Below, piece after piece: positions 21,001 to 26,200 of a stretch of DNA of 64,000 nucleotides (the stretch's first letter is position 1; every line of letters begins with the position of its first letter). The notes beneath the pieces were generated by a model. It had not been told where the DNA came from. It worked only from the letters and a program-made list of their open reading frames with translations, and ran no database searches. The position numbers were made by a program, and so were the translations under genes. This DNA is from CALDUY01 sp046350255 (GTDB taxonomy: Bacteria > Planctomycetota > Planctomycetia > Gemmatales > Gemmataceae). Where the stretch lies: NCBI GenBank assembly GCA_046350255.1, contig JAXMAV010000005.1, forward strand, positions 1 through 64,000. The letters are read 5' to 3'.

Positions 21001-21665
21001 CCCCCCGTTCGGTCGGTCGAGGCGGCCACGTCTGCCCCAGTCAGCCGGCTGAACTGTTGTACCCAGGCTTGCCCCTCGTCACCACGAGCCAGCTGGCAGC
21101 CGTACAGCAGTACGTCGGCCCCTGGCACCAGCGCCAATCGCCAGGCGCGCAGCAGGGGTGCCTCACGGGCAAGAGCGGCCCGATCCACAACACCATTACC
21201 CAGTTGAAGCTGCCCGTTGGCACCATGTGAGAGGATATGCACTGCCGGCACATCTCGGAAGCGAGCCAGGATCTGGGTAATCTGCTCAATGCCATCCAGG
21301 TCGGGTTTAATGACAAAGACGAGTGGCGTCTCGGAGCCTGTATGAAGCATGGACCGCAGCAGGGCTTCCCTATCCTGAACCCGTGAATCGAGAAAGATGA
21401 TAGCTCGCCCAGGTTGACGGGCAGTTGCCGGTGTGGCGACCACCGACTGCGCGGCATTCTTTCCGCTAGTTAAAGAGTCAGAGTGGTAATCCTGTGTCAG
21501 CATACCTCGATGAAGGGATTGCTCGATAGCTAGTGGACTTGGGCCGAGCAATGACAACCTGGAAGCAGGCGGATTCGCAAGGGTCAGCAGGATTCGCTCC
21601 TCCAGTGATTCCAGGCCGATTTGCGTTCCCTTCTGCGCCCGCCGCCCATATCCAGTTGCTTTCAT
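78..21665 (-). CDS. Giant exported repeat protein: DUF4347, RTX-like repeats, metzincin-type site, FG-GAP end
   Basis: A single uninterrupted frame of 7,195 residues. The start follows a good ribosome-binding site (aaagagg). Residues 18-27 hold a LESLEERILL motif, the planctomycete LEER-type export tag. Residues about 87-245 match DUF4347. RTX-like GGxGxDxLxG repeats follow from about 255. Six copies of a module beginning (S/A/G)G-x-F-x-L lie at about 770-1410 and 2310. A zinc-protease motif HEVGHYLGMSH sits near 2618, followed by SALM, as in metzincins. Six related helical repeats lie at about 3070-3340. A duplicated module of about 201 residues lies at 4310-4713, then the densest calcium-binding repeats at 4720-4930, more beta-helix-like repeats to about 6900, and FG-GAP (VCBS) repeats (DVNFDG, DVNRDG, DINGDG) from about 7025. 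The C-terminus stops abruptly inside the last FG-GAP unit. Likely a secreted or cell-surface adhesin. Whether the protease site is active is unknown. Confidence 0.93.
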   Translation of the reverse strand: MKATGYGRRAQKGTQIGLESLEERILLTLANPPASRLSLLGPSPLAIEQSLHRGMLTQDYHSDSLTSGKNAAQSVVATPATARQPGRAIIFLDSRVQDREALLRSMLHTGSETPLVFVIKPDLDGIEQITQILARFRDVPAVHILSHGANGQLQLGNGVVDRAALAREAPLLRAWRLALVPGADVLLYGCQLARGDEGQAWVQQFSRLTGADVAASTDRTGGASVGGNWVFETQVGSVSTVGLLSVDTEYGHTLDTINGDERSNTLNGTVGPDTINGFGNNDFLIGGRGDDSYKFLGNWGLDAVTENPGEGNDTLDFKGISAGLTVSVNTSFGLNIAQGLNNRVNATNVEKVIAGSSTKDVLDLSQLTQTVFITYKSDGRIEVRVGLFRCIFIGVEEVIGGHGDDFVDFEKGARAIGPIDAGPGNNTIAFSLNTADVGVMLPGTPAGGDGRSTAVAKFAPGGIKNFNTVLGGSGDDDLRAGTYAATLRGGKGNDRLEGSPAVDVLEGGDGNDTLIGGGGTDSLIGGEGNDTYVFPDGWGQVTFTEAQGSGKDSLDFRAVTRKLTVEVRPSGGLNVRDDASTSNTLAAVQGGLTAVERIVGSSGQGNVYQFFDNWAELLTIENQFGGGGVLDFSNVSSTFDLTFLVEPVTLAAGGDNSLAGAVNKVTVYDAGKKHQVIAYNIDSVIGGKGNNTYKMINGATLPGSLTGAPLSQDLGKTNTLDYSRYEQHVAVNLGTDAKSLTPPKAAVTVIRPGVAPVKEVRQIVSDATGGTFSIRMNGSTVDAIPWNADEARMKAVFAQLGYDVTVTSGSTGVWRIEFDTPFPRQVLEQVDITPRLVVTSVPVNPVAAVSVPLPPASSFKVADEAARNSVSHTVVTVALAAVPNDVSAQFGPVDSEMTLDGSSLESGTVVGFRLITGQAPEREVRLLSTTADSGSYTVSYSQLGVLKTTTVTTGMTASQLERQFREDLGLEIQVLDDASELNGDVSLDPDATPGTLVRPWVIRFANPGPVGPLGIDGLSIVNEPNSVQKVTVRPTAGAVRLSYGGQTTPAIPISPGENAAQAAARVEVALAGLPGVRGAKVTFKDVPDSSPWEFPFTVEFSGMQNVQMLQARADVVTSAMGRRLAHRVLFINARSGQFVLPIDNEGTLTVTAPIDILDGDTADTACARIAAALSMAGYHDVAVSNPSPLDPWSAPFTLVGQSLLFRTFLGTGEEARVSTEGQEWMSLQVTGRSGSFVLSNNDKSATVTINPADSILSAFSKLQIALQTQLGASDLIIDDGDNSLNPNQSGLGWGQIYTIRAAFLDSAGNLLESQAITGDNTNLFYTGASAWVETASDNVLPTLRVLATAGTFRLRFGNKTTAPIEVSPGDTTQNVIDKVRNALNTLSGVSVVVQNAAGSNPWSSPIQIRILTPTTNVPPLQIIENNLLTRSLTVMPASATGIGNQAANQIFRIDEVKGRASDDIILTKSTPSLSNTRYTLDGFQAAYFDQESRPTTHVLSNGGYYGTTGTVPLEWPLDSLKGNIWSKGSVPVALLGFAAGQKAEGKEIEKGTGHDDQANASLVAAFDIDRHGHINLGVLTPTPTSTQDVRFVLYINTGGAKFNRTITLTRAELDACQSVEEVAALLQTKMPGMVKVTADGTKLTLTVEQDGTERRRVDDQNWLQKFLHQPAVKTVLIPASLLVTPLQGEEDINVVASPLGKLEYVYTSRSDSTVLVGNDLFRLNKTLNITTNLNTYDTVATRHKLIIDFRAVSEPLSFKFKVNRETGRTSIEVTSSAKTIKLAVQNHKLLITDTDENTVIYAGRYSNAFTILGKTVFHGQLIADGGTHSPDVVGAIKGVNSILGLSLPDLSIVNNLNFAPNFYSTEKARKIPLSLDLLARTVNARFDELKFGNTTLASPHVPGFTRVPQINNLTVTIGGKISGLFHLDALAGTNPHPWVSIHDTGSDTFAIGSNLVSPQFGIHLMTGWFGPDTYQFNSPLWGIAGIFEPPDVQIKGVTVPEYYDTLDFSSFFNDLDFTIVEVTTANLNTFRNLIRSLGNGADPTNSTFNTLDVGMNVVVVTDGLFGAQMQDLLKKTGTDGIFDTLANDYGIRLGLNMVIATDIENIIGGMGINTFHFLNGARLPGLISSGISLLSGNRGTIALDYSNYLLPGETAGVTVRTGAGADVEIIPAIPLGPLGTYPARRMLFGGATGVLGNRFGGLEDIFGAFGVDTSIISNFAIAGASVVTGSRANDSLTGSDNNNDVFVFSPGQDIIDGKGGMDTLSLAKTTGPLFVDLRRGKARSGRHSTLQTTDTANRIDSTLSNDATSGTFTLLINGLSTAPIAHNASAQDVKTALEGLSSLIRNVTVSGSGTQASPWSISFEPVASSTVLEMFVNDAELGTGDGSTLTSIENYLVGPGDGSVFIGGSEANTYIFTNNSGSATIIDDPNGASNVKDIIDYSALTHVVSDKVFGTKRVITFIDSGGSERTITAYYTEDVVTPGFTFSTTNIRKEVRKFLRPDLLQGSSPGKGAGARDSLQQSDLADVFEEAIARWNTVNGLSLRAEQFTLTIADLPGQALSRISGNQITFDVNAAGLGWFVDATPANEAEFAAESSGVFIAQPGTAAFGRYDLLTVALHEVGHYLGMSHTTDASALMSATIDPGIRKAVPVTAIDPLAGPVDGYDQGTSDQERLLDGLEGFATWASNFGTKISDLLSSVPSIPFVSQDLAGLWNVTGAALTQKISDEIRERIVGVFDDLTIAEVTTETLLALKGADGKPLLQPTTANNSREFTATIPVTSFTTGLSLNFDGFDFLGLNVPLNATQSEPLRLRGDLQFQFTFGLDEQGAFYVEEPQLVGALSLGSDNPIDVRLQLGPVGVGIQQGTIQFNTQVALASSGRMTLNTLTGDTTGSLIGAPSLASNTSYDVNLPVVLLGALAGLSSDPIVISSSFNSATDPSILPPGASLSGFFQSMSANLATAGQDVLSQLQGVSLDQVLDGLSALLVDWASPDSAAFQKLPVLDKSMAELLGNGNGDFLKGVKDAVDVLRQTLRNGSDLQRFERDLNYELNTRLNLGAELPNQAAVAAAYEALTNLQYTLNGNSTDDELAAALASLDGRLAAALDDRDLVGANARLSTLGLSGDSTNDDIALALVGQSTDATAAYDSLKADRDLVASNPEVLLAIDRLALLGLTGNSTEDDIANAFDTSTEVAAAKSFRDLLQQPQPDDNGAKYQYQIARNYLSARGFSTEAGSLPTDGEIEAGIQRPDEIARATADRDTAAALPGVVAAAARLRVYGLTGASSDGSIAAALVSRATNDSLQVDRDTLFGKTADVVVAAEARLAALGLTANSSDSEIALALTDPADLAALKVQRDLLAQYDAAKVFGFAYSNSALSVSVNLAKHIITEVPFSLSLQDLKDLPGVPQAVKDLIGDGGALQLDASATGAIFIDANVDMNVGFTFDLQDVTQPQFYVADFSRLKLDLTSFSTAPLNFSGTITVNIPGIDPFTVAVNVADGSYNLDLHLDFAMQANNDGSGRYLLSNVTANQPYDLAFSGSAQLDLPLFFPSPDRPMGGTTDDTNNDGVADHVLHVEADFVPTGLENVKVVTPSLKGSFDLFKLLNDPKNILVSIDLMFAGMKQQFFDRFAQMNFPLIANKMAEAAGFVDQLRDDLLGIAPDKRGLRWDDPARYLPGSLGATLLAGTQADRSTVDVLREAIFDKLGAILVVPLKNADGTPIFDGLGNRAYRAMTSADDVQVTFTATGVKFNFLISDTLFHETITLDFAEAVPGLELSTGLPAVNLDVTYVLSLGFGLENGVGFYVDTTGATSDGAELALTLSATLPDNASFDANLGFLQVRLTEMNSSNGSQFGVQNDHDGRSGFYAGFSLDLIDASQDGRWEVGQESLNVVADLFAQADVDLGIGVSFPSGGLITLPTMKAVLHYDQSFADVQLSTGSGSTVMLGGAPVVVLENVTVDLGSALAGFVLPIIQEVNKVIGEGTPIRQIVDLLTTPIDLGITKFTLLDVAGLFMRPNDFNAAKLALRSIKEFGTFYDQVKNVGQTGGVINFGTFTLSGPVLTQKKSAVQASDTQGAINPNLQGSGGTTAANNIVKQFGTTPGSLQFPLLQDPSAVLGFLMGRDVTLFLYNMPSLRIGINYQQSYPVFPGLNAVLQGGISVTTDLGFGLDTRGIRAWQELGFPLNEIDKIFDGFFITDWNSNGQERPEVTLSATINAGASLGLAGLAEAGVVGGISANIYLDLADVNVDGRVYFNEIQALTGNSFFDLFNISGDLRAFLEAYLWVGIDTLFGRITLVNLRQRFVDEVLASFNHTAPQPALLDIADFNSDTGVLTLRYTGMGSDTSHNYSVEYVDTLDLTSLFNYAADLAPAADKDTANKLLLRDRNGLDLKSQPAGAGYILVKSRGTVEVFRASQVTTIRTDGTARDDRYVFDPRVIDALSNVLFSPGAGNDYIDLGGDKAVGLVVKPRSILVDGGPGNDTIKGSTYDDTLISGPGTDTITGFGGNDVIIFGTNPDINPAARLDIADFNSSTGSLTLRYLNNGSDDSHNYSVEYADTPNLTDLYDYASATTPSSDKDLANRRLLRDRNGLDLASLPAGAGYLVVKSRGIVEVFRASQVTTLSTQGTAKDDHFTFDPLAINALTNVSLSTGAGNDYIDLGGDQTVGEVPKVRSITVDGGAGDDTIQGSAYDDTLIGGTGNDSLRGFAGNDVLHAANGNSSYNLDPGMPAGAANFDILVGGAGSDRIHGGDGGDSIFGDHDDDTPRLDSASYDDQIDGGAGNDTIKAGFGSDTLDGGDGDDTLDGGDGDDTLTGGADDDTLTGGAGNDLLNADAGADHLDGGAGDDQLNGGAGDDLIDGGDNDDLIDGGDNDDLIDGGAGNDTLYGEAGRDILFGGIGSDLLFGGDAEDRLDGGADNDTLYAGDGRDFLVGGTGVDWVYGEEGNDTLVWTIGDGADAVLRGGDGTDRLEVYGLDDSDDTITVHANGSGVRIQAGASFLPDGLESLLVSAGSGVDSVTIQSLAPTDIKDVRVDLGQREVRASRPVTESRVDTQGQQRDVYRVFLASDPLGSTQSVLASFFRLVEDNSFASTEVFTPLFNPDGTPKLVDIVIDGHHYLVQDVAEGIPNDLTTDRLEAMQTRLLQVSSTEYRQVFDVQPDGSLTPRLDSQGNSVYDTFNLPAYEPDGSDDQGKFLGTDGPDRFTLSSEMNTDLHMPVIRGEQAGGLRFEVSGADPGGDRLTIDTGDGDDTLDASTITDHLLKQLEFGAGAGNDRVIGSPFADCIDSGFGDDIVTGGTGIEIFMNPGGQDTLIEFRDLDMALFGNYYLAGELQPGTTDVWLAGTERESLSQHDGKPIFQTVNLIAGPGNHHLVVNDDDGQITVAGTPISVTPCTNTAYLTNQWSGSAALGAYVVYTTSGVGADITVQSNGSDQFLELRGRAVSDTVNVDVVGDLGVLTIGTATLDRVRYNGELTRLVAALGAGDDVITIINTPIGLTSIDGGADSDIMNIRAISGPTIVGGGPDPDTINLGSNAAGNRDNRFVNSDGTLRGFVASLLLMSDGDTVNADASGDSNSDVILTATTLTGLCLADISFSELIVLNLNLGALGNTLTVLGTPNGATTIRTGTGNDHVNVVGVSGLLTLFTQGGNNSVKVGSQANGVYTGGHLREITSTVTVIGGGIDSLSIDDTLEDATSGVLTADNLSGLGMIGSIRFSGLHQLEVALGAMGNNFRVADTPAGTSTLVRSGAGNDTILIEGTTGSATVETGEGHDSFHVVPGTLLLGWLKLDGQEGSDNYQVDFIGWGDWVLDVHDTGKYGLDLLKLVGTSLADNFLLRAYFVALLHDIRPDSISRQAERVNCDGNIEGLSVDGRAGDDRLVLDDNCALTTLIGGAGNDTFQVGQIYASERPSVAPGDMFATTPTSRGYLSPGASYQVTADGSDGDDTFVVYHSLAPLDLSGGEGGDTITVQLFTKDTPTVLNAFQYVRSASVSVHGGVGRDTLQILGTDRDDVVVVTALNILAGENETTLDGVEVSELDMREGDDTVYLVSSAAGVSTHLFGGSGSDTFRTSGPDWDVPGLEWFPAILAGIQGPVQVSGGFSDRPGEALAVPLLFPGESDNGVGGLENIAEAEEEEQIDQLLINNADDATGRAGQLSASQVSGLGMGDDQWIAGERVSGGISYREIERFQLLLGSGDDFLSVTGVSMRTSTFVEGGPGNDSFVITAPAVVPGLLVVYGDSSSNPAIHGDDKIDATASLLPGLYDGGPGDDILLGGNNGNLMIGGAGRDLLIGGAGVDRLFGDSRLTVEPRLGGTVVVSRLVVGGASDVLHGGDGDDQLLGEQEDDQLYGDAGFDVLSGGYYLPAMLDSPDMLDAAADGKDLLDGGLDADTFFVNLASGNDTLEGGDGVDQVRAYGTVSDDTIELMTTERGDTRRTVLIQMMSGGTGRVQVAAENLSMFGGPGGDSVTVFDLAGGEVVNLTLYGGMNSLADGDVDGFILHGTPGDDVLKLAPAIDPLGGAALAVTGLANRIAVSSIEPGSDRITLRADEGNDTIEVGTLTHTLNGLPGILTLDGGGNRPEPNAVSSSPGFNVLPIGDTIRLDDSSESASELAYVLDASTLQRSGLNQPINFREMESVHLATGTSKAVVTIATTSAATSTYVTTGPGDDVVILQATGAGSNLMVHGGEGANQFNLRSTGSGSFTQVIGGSGDDLVVVNSLAGTASRGTTAGILGALSIDTGGGRINRLILDNYADQLSRDVRITSDAVIGLAPGIINYRSTGGNFGGFTENGILIQGAYSMANQFLVTSTLAGSTTQVIGGQLTDTFGAGDTHQGNQGNLDRLPGRLTLVGNGGRDKLTINDHGANGSFNYLLTPTFIGNDPSSVGSGPARTTPPARAFSAGGIVYNATGDRGRDTIIAVRLDGTDQTNVFSVTPSRWSFATVNGNRPIPGRPYYNGGDQLRLNTRVFRDGIGGRRLHWMAPGTGFWSFNSSPSMKNVVFESIERFNHVAAIANSVKPGGIPLVTVRNAETGSIQYQVMPFSATFRGGVKTAVSDVNFDGLPDLIAITHFGVTTAIAIFSGAPNRAGLFQPIVLARFTVFSQPFQHGASLAVGDVNRDGANDLVVGAGAGWLPQVRVFDGRTIMTTHALIGKPVIAFEAHFRGGVNVAVRDINGDGFADIIASRATKSHSPVKIISGILLVEELLHYPLTFLVT
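7071..7140. repeat. 27-bp perfect tandem repeat inside the giant gene
   Basis: Two identical 27-bp units (7071-7097 and 7098-7124) are followed by the first 13 bases of a third. On the minus strand each encodes one nine-residue calcium-binding turn of the type DLIDGGDND. Repeat numbers like this can change by slippage without breaking the frame. Confidence 0.9.
7525..8735 (-). repeat. Tandem duplication of a module of about 201 codons in the giant gene
   Basis: Two adjacent copies, about 8129-8735 and 7525-8128, each encode the order LDIADFNS, HNYSVEY, LLRDRNGLDL, VKSRG, VEVFRASQVTT, GAGNDYIDLGGD, YDDTLI. The copies have diverged at many positions, so the duplication is not recent. Confidence 0.8.
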
Positions 21666-21750
21666 TGGTACCTCTTTGGAGAGAATCTCGGTTCCGGAGT
21701 ATTGTCATTAGATCGTCAGTACAAACACGGACTTGCGGAGAGGCGATTCT

Positions 21751-22353
21751 TCAAACTATTTGGAATGGCCTGGTTTCAGGGTCTATGCGCCGAAAATACA
21801 CCTCATCCACATAGCCCCGTGCTGGTTTGCTATTGATTGTCATCATGGTCTTGAGCGAACTGAGGACGGCGACCATCTGTGCCGATCGAGCGGTCTTATA
21901 ACATACCTCGATCGGCAAGATGCACAGGAGCAAGGGGTTTTTGATTGGTGTAACGTGAAGAAAGAATGGGAAGTTCAACACGCCAACTAGAAGCAACAAG
22001 TCCTTGACCAGAATGACTACAGTAACAATGAAGTAATTGCCCTTCTTAGTTTGGGATCGAAACAAACCAGAACCCAACATCACTATGCCAGCATGCCCGG
22101 TTAGAGCAAAAGCCACTATGAACACAGGCTGCCGGGACAGGTGTAGCCGGGTCGAACAAGGAAAAGATGTGGAGAGAGGGACCAGTCCTGACCGCTCTGT
22201 TTCCACCTCATTCAGCCCGCTGACTACTCTGACTGAATCCATGCGCTGGGTCGGATTCTTCTCCAGCACGTTCATGATCAGTTGAGAATGCGTAAGAGGG
22301 CCGTGACACAGGGCGGTCAGGCAGATGGGAGGCGTACAGTTTGAGAGGCCCAT
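21751..22353 (-). pseudogene. Decayed C-terminal part of a Ser/Thr protein kinase (inferred)
   Basis: The frame encodes 200 residues. The first part (LIMNVLEKNPTQRMDSVRVV) resembles the end of the C-lobe of planctomycete Ser/Thr kinases. A hydrophobic segment of about 20 residues follows, then FRSQTKKGNYFIVT, like the 'QTxxGxxVIxT' stretch just after the membrane helix in such kinases. The catalytic lobe with HRD and DFG motifs is missing; only about 137 bp separate this frame from the sigma remnant upstream, and I read no kinase motif there. The alternative is a small unknown membrane protein. The order, strand and neighbouring dead sigma factor favour a collapsed sigma-kinase pair. Confidence 0.4.
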
Positions 22354-22489
22354 CGATATCTCCGGACAAGGGCCGCTGTTCCCCTGGAGGGGCCAGAGAG
22401 ACCTGGTACCTGAGGAAATGGGGGAGCCTACCTACCGAAACGCTCGGACGGGGAATTGTCTTTCAGAAAAAGGGGCGAATGCGACTCAG

Positions 22490-23093
22490 CTAATCCAGAA
22501 GATCAGCCAGGTCCCGACGCAAGCGCCGCATCATCCATCAGCGTGCGATATAGATTGCGTTTTCGCTGACACCCAGATGCCTGGAGATCTCCTCAGGGGA
22601 TCGACCATTGATCGTAGTTTCCGGGAAGGCTTGCCAGGTGGTAGGCTCGAACTCCGCTTGGATGATCCCCAGGGCCCGCCGCGAAACGGCCTGCTGGAAT
22701 TTGATCTCGAAGAACAACTCGGCCTCATCGCTTATTTCCTCGCACGACGGACGCCGGCTCAGAATTTTCTCTTTCCGGCACACCCGGCGATTCCGATCGC
22801 GTAGCTTGTTCATCAAAATGGTATTCAGCCAACAGCTAAATTTGGCTTTGCCCTGACGGCGGAAACCCGGCAGATGTTTGATGAGAGTGACAAACACCTC
22901 CTGCACTAGGTTTTTCTGCATATTCATCGCTTTGGCCACGTCGGCGAGCCCAACTTACCAACGGGGGGTAGAGTTCAATCAACCGGGTCCAGACCCTCTC
23001 GTCCTGGTCTTGCTGAAATCGCTCCAGGAGAGAAACGGGCGTTCTGTGAATCGCCCATTCCCTCGGCCTGACAAGGCGGAGGAATTCCCTCAC
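22490..23093 (-). pseudogene. Broken ECF-type RNA polymerase sigma factor
   Basis: Region 2 begins in one frame (TPVSLLERFQ, then WTRLIELYPPLVSWARRRGQ) and continues in another (NLVQEVFVTLIKHLPGFR, then FSCWLNTILMNKLRDRNRR). The frame changes at the run of A near 22918, in the loop just before the LVQEVF helix. Region 4 runs to SENAIYIAR, meets an in-frame TGA, and continues in frame as WMMRRLRRDLADLLD to a TAG at 22490. The intact factor at 50290-50865 has the same ending (VLRRLREEADGLLD). No ATG lies where the homologue starts; the first available codon is GTG at 23093. With one frameshift and one internal stop this is a pseudogene. Confidence 0.8.
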
Positions 23094-23204
23094 CCTAGCC
23101 GCTCCTCGACCAGGCTCCTCGCTACAACATCTAGATTGAATACGCTTCCTAGAGCAAAAACCTTCCCGGGTTTGTCCGTTCTACTCGTCAGACACACGCG
23201 GCGG

Positions 23205-26200
23205 TTACTTTTTCGGCCCGATCCTGCCCTCGTCGTGGTCGATGGTGCAATTCGGCATGGTGGCATGGAAGTCGGCGAGTCCCTTCATCGTTACCCTGGT
23301 ATTTCGCACATTGAGGAACCTCAATTTCTTGAGATCCTTGAGCTTGGCCAGACCGGCGTCGGTCAATGGTAGGTCACACAACCAGATGTCCCGAAGATCC
23401 TGAAACTCCCTGAGTTGCTCTAATCCGGATTCCGTCACCAGGGTGCCATCGATGCCAAGATTTGTCAGCGCAGGTAAATCTTTGAGATAAACCAACCCGG
23501 CGTCGGTCACTTTCGTGTAACCGACACTTAGGTGCGTCAGCGCCTTGCAGCCTTTGAGATGTGCCAGCCCCGCGTCCGTAACCATTGTTCGCTTCAGAAA
23601 TAAAGTCTTCAGGCCCTTCAGGTTGTTGAAGCACTTCATTCCGTTGTCAAATGCGCCCTTCTCTTCCAACCACACCTCGTTCAGTATGAGCTGGCCTTTC
23701 GGCAGGTCCGCCACGCTGCTGATCTGGCGATCAACGCCATGCAAATCCACTTTTCCCCCTAGCGATAGCACCCACTCCGCTGCCGCGCGGTCGGGGTCGG
23801 ACACGGGCGGCCTGATGAATACGCGCTGGAAACTTTCCAGCCCGCGCAGAGAGGCGAAGGCAGGATCGGAATGAATTTCGTCTTGGACGAGATGCCCAGC
23901 GCGGACAGCTTGCTCGAGCACCAGCAGCGCCGTTTTGTTTTTTCCGGCGCGCGCCAACGCCCGGGCAGCGTCGGGGAATGCATTGGTTAGGTTCAGCCCC
24001 AATCGCATGCGCGGTTCTTGGGCCAGAGCCACAGAAAGGAGTTTCTCGATTTCATCGATCTTACCCTGCCGTAACAGGGCCAGCAGCAAGTACTGGCGCG
24101 GATGGTTGGTCAGTTCGTGTCCTACTCCGTAGAGCTTGTTGCGTAAACGAACGGCTTCTCGGGCGAATTCTTCGCCGGCGGCGCAATCCGGCTGGGGTCG
24201 GACCAGCAGGTAGAACTCAGCCAGGAAGGTCGCGAAGTGGGCTAGGCGGTGTTCCTCCAGACCTGATTGCTTCCCATTTTCGTAGGCAGCGCGGGCAAAT
24301 CGCTCCATCTGGGCGGCCTGTTTTGTTCGCTGGCTGGGGTCACCGGTACGTTCCGCCTGGGCGAATGAACCACGCCAGATGGCCACCGCGGTGTCGTAGC
24401 TCATCTCGGCCAATCGCTGGCTGTCGCCCCCGATGGTGGTGCGGAAGTTCTCTTCCAACTCGAGAAACGCCTTCTCAGCCTCCTCGTAGCGATGTCTGCG
24501 GAGGTGCAGATAGGCCAATTCACGCTGCAAAGCGATGTACAGGTAGTGACGCTTGCCGACGCGCTGTTCAAGGAGGCCCAGTGCCTTGTAGAGAGTTTGC
24601 TCGGCCCGGGTCATTTGGCCCAGCGCCTCATATCGCCGGAAGGCGACAATGTGGTGGCACAGGGCAGCTAACTCCTTGTTAGCTACCTTCTGGACCATCT
24701 CAATCGCTTCTAATGCAAATGGAAGCGATTCAAGAAACCGGTCGTTGATCGAGTAGTAATTGCAAAGAGCGATCAAGGTGACGGTGCATTCCAGGGCTTC
24801 TTTGCCAACCTGATCGGACGCCTGGATTTCAGCCTCCCTGAGTTGTTCCCGCTGGAAGGCAAGCACCTCGCGAAGCATCGGTTCGGGCGAAATCCCAGGC
24901 AGCATGGTATGGACAAAGGCGAGGTGAAACTTGCTCGTCATTGCCTGGGAGCTCCTGGCCCCGAATAGCCGAGTCCGCATCGCCAGAGCCTCAGTGAACA
25001 GCTCCTTGCTGGTTGTGAAGTGCCCCCGGGTTAGTTGCATGAACCCGGCGTTGTGTAGGCTCGAGGCGAGGTCGGCATGATCGGAAGGCAAGTGCTTCCG
25101 CCGCAGATGGAGCGCTTCGGTAACAAATGGGGTCGCCCTGGCGCCTTCCCCCAGACTCAGATACACGTGGCCCACCTTGTCAAGCAGCGCAGCCCGAATC
25201 AGCGGTTTCTCCTTCAGCAGGTCAGGGTTTGCCAACCGCCTGGCGCCACGATTAACGATGTCAAGCGCCGTCGGATTGGTGTTCGCCTGATCGCCCAGAA
25301 TCCGTCCAGTGAGCACAAAGGGATCTGCCTGTTCAAAGAGGCCACCTAGAAAGTCAGCAACGGCATGGGCAGCGGCGGCATCTTCGACTGCGTTCTTGCG
25401 GACCTGGTCAGCCTCCTTTTCGGCATTCCTGGCGAGGAGGGTAGCCGCCTCCGCTTCCTGTCGCTTTCTGTCGGCCAGTTCGCTGGCCTTCACCGCCACT
25501 CGCCATTGCTGGCTGACCAGAAGAAGGGCCAGAACTATCACTACTGCTATGGCGGTCAAGGCCGGATGCCGCTGACACCAACGGATGGCCCTCCCTAGTG
25601 GACCCGGCGACCGGGCCTGGGTGGGTTCATGCCGTTGCCAGCGGCTCAAATCCTCGGCCAGGGATCTGGCGGTGCAATATCGCCTGGCTGGGCTCTTCTC
25701 CAAGCACTTTAAACAGATGGCTTCCAGATCCTGGGGGACCGCAGGGTTTAGCATGCGGGGAGGGACCGGATCCTGATGGAGCATCTGGTGGATCGTCTCC
25801 AGCACGCTCGCCCCCCGGAAGGGGGGTCGGCCGGTCAAAATTTCGTAGAGGATGGCACCCAGGGAATAGATGTCCGTGTGCGGTCCGATTGGCAACTTTT
25901 GCGCGCGGGCTTGCTCGGGGGCAGCATAGCTAGGGGTCCCCAGGAACAGGCCGCTTTCGGTCTGGCCCTGGTCGCATTGCAGGATCTTCGCCAGGCCAAA
26001 ATCGGTGATCTTCGGTGCAGCATCCTGAGGGCTCCGCGCCAGGAGAATGTTAGCGGGTTTCAGGTCGCGGTGAATAATCCCCTGCAGATGGGCAGCATCC
26101 ATGGCCAGTGCCAGGGATTCGACGAGCCTGGCTGCTTGCAAGGCCGGCCAGGGAACGCCGTTAATCAGGCGGTCCAGGCTCTCGCCCTCGACATACTCCA

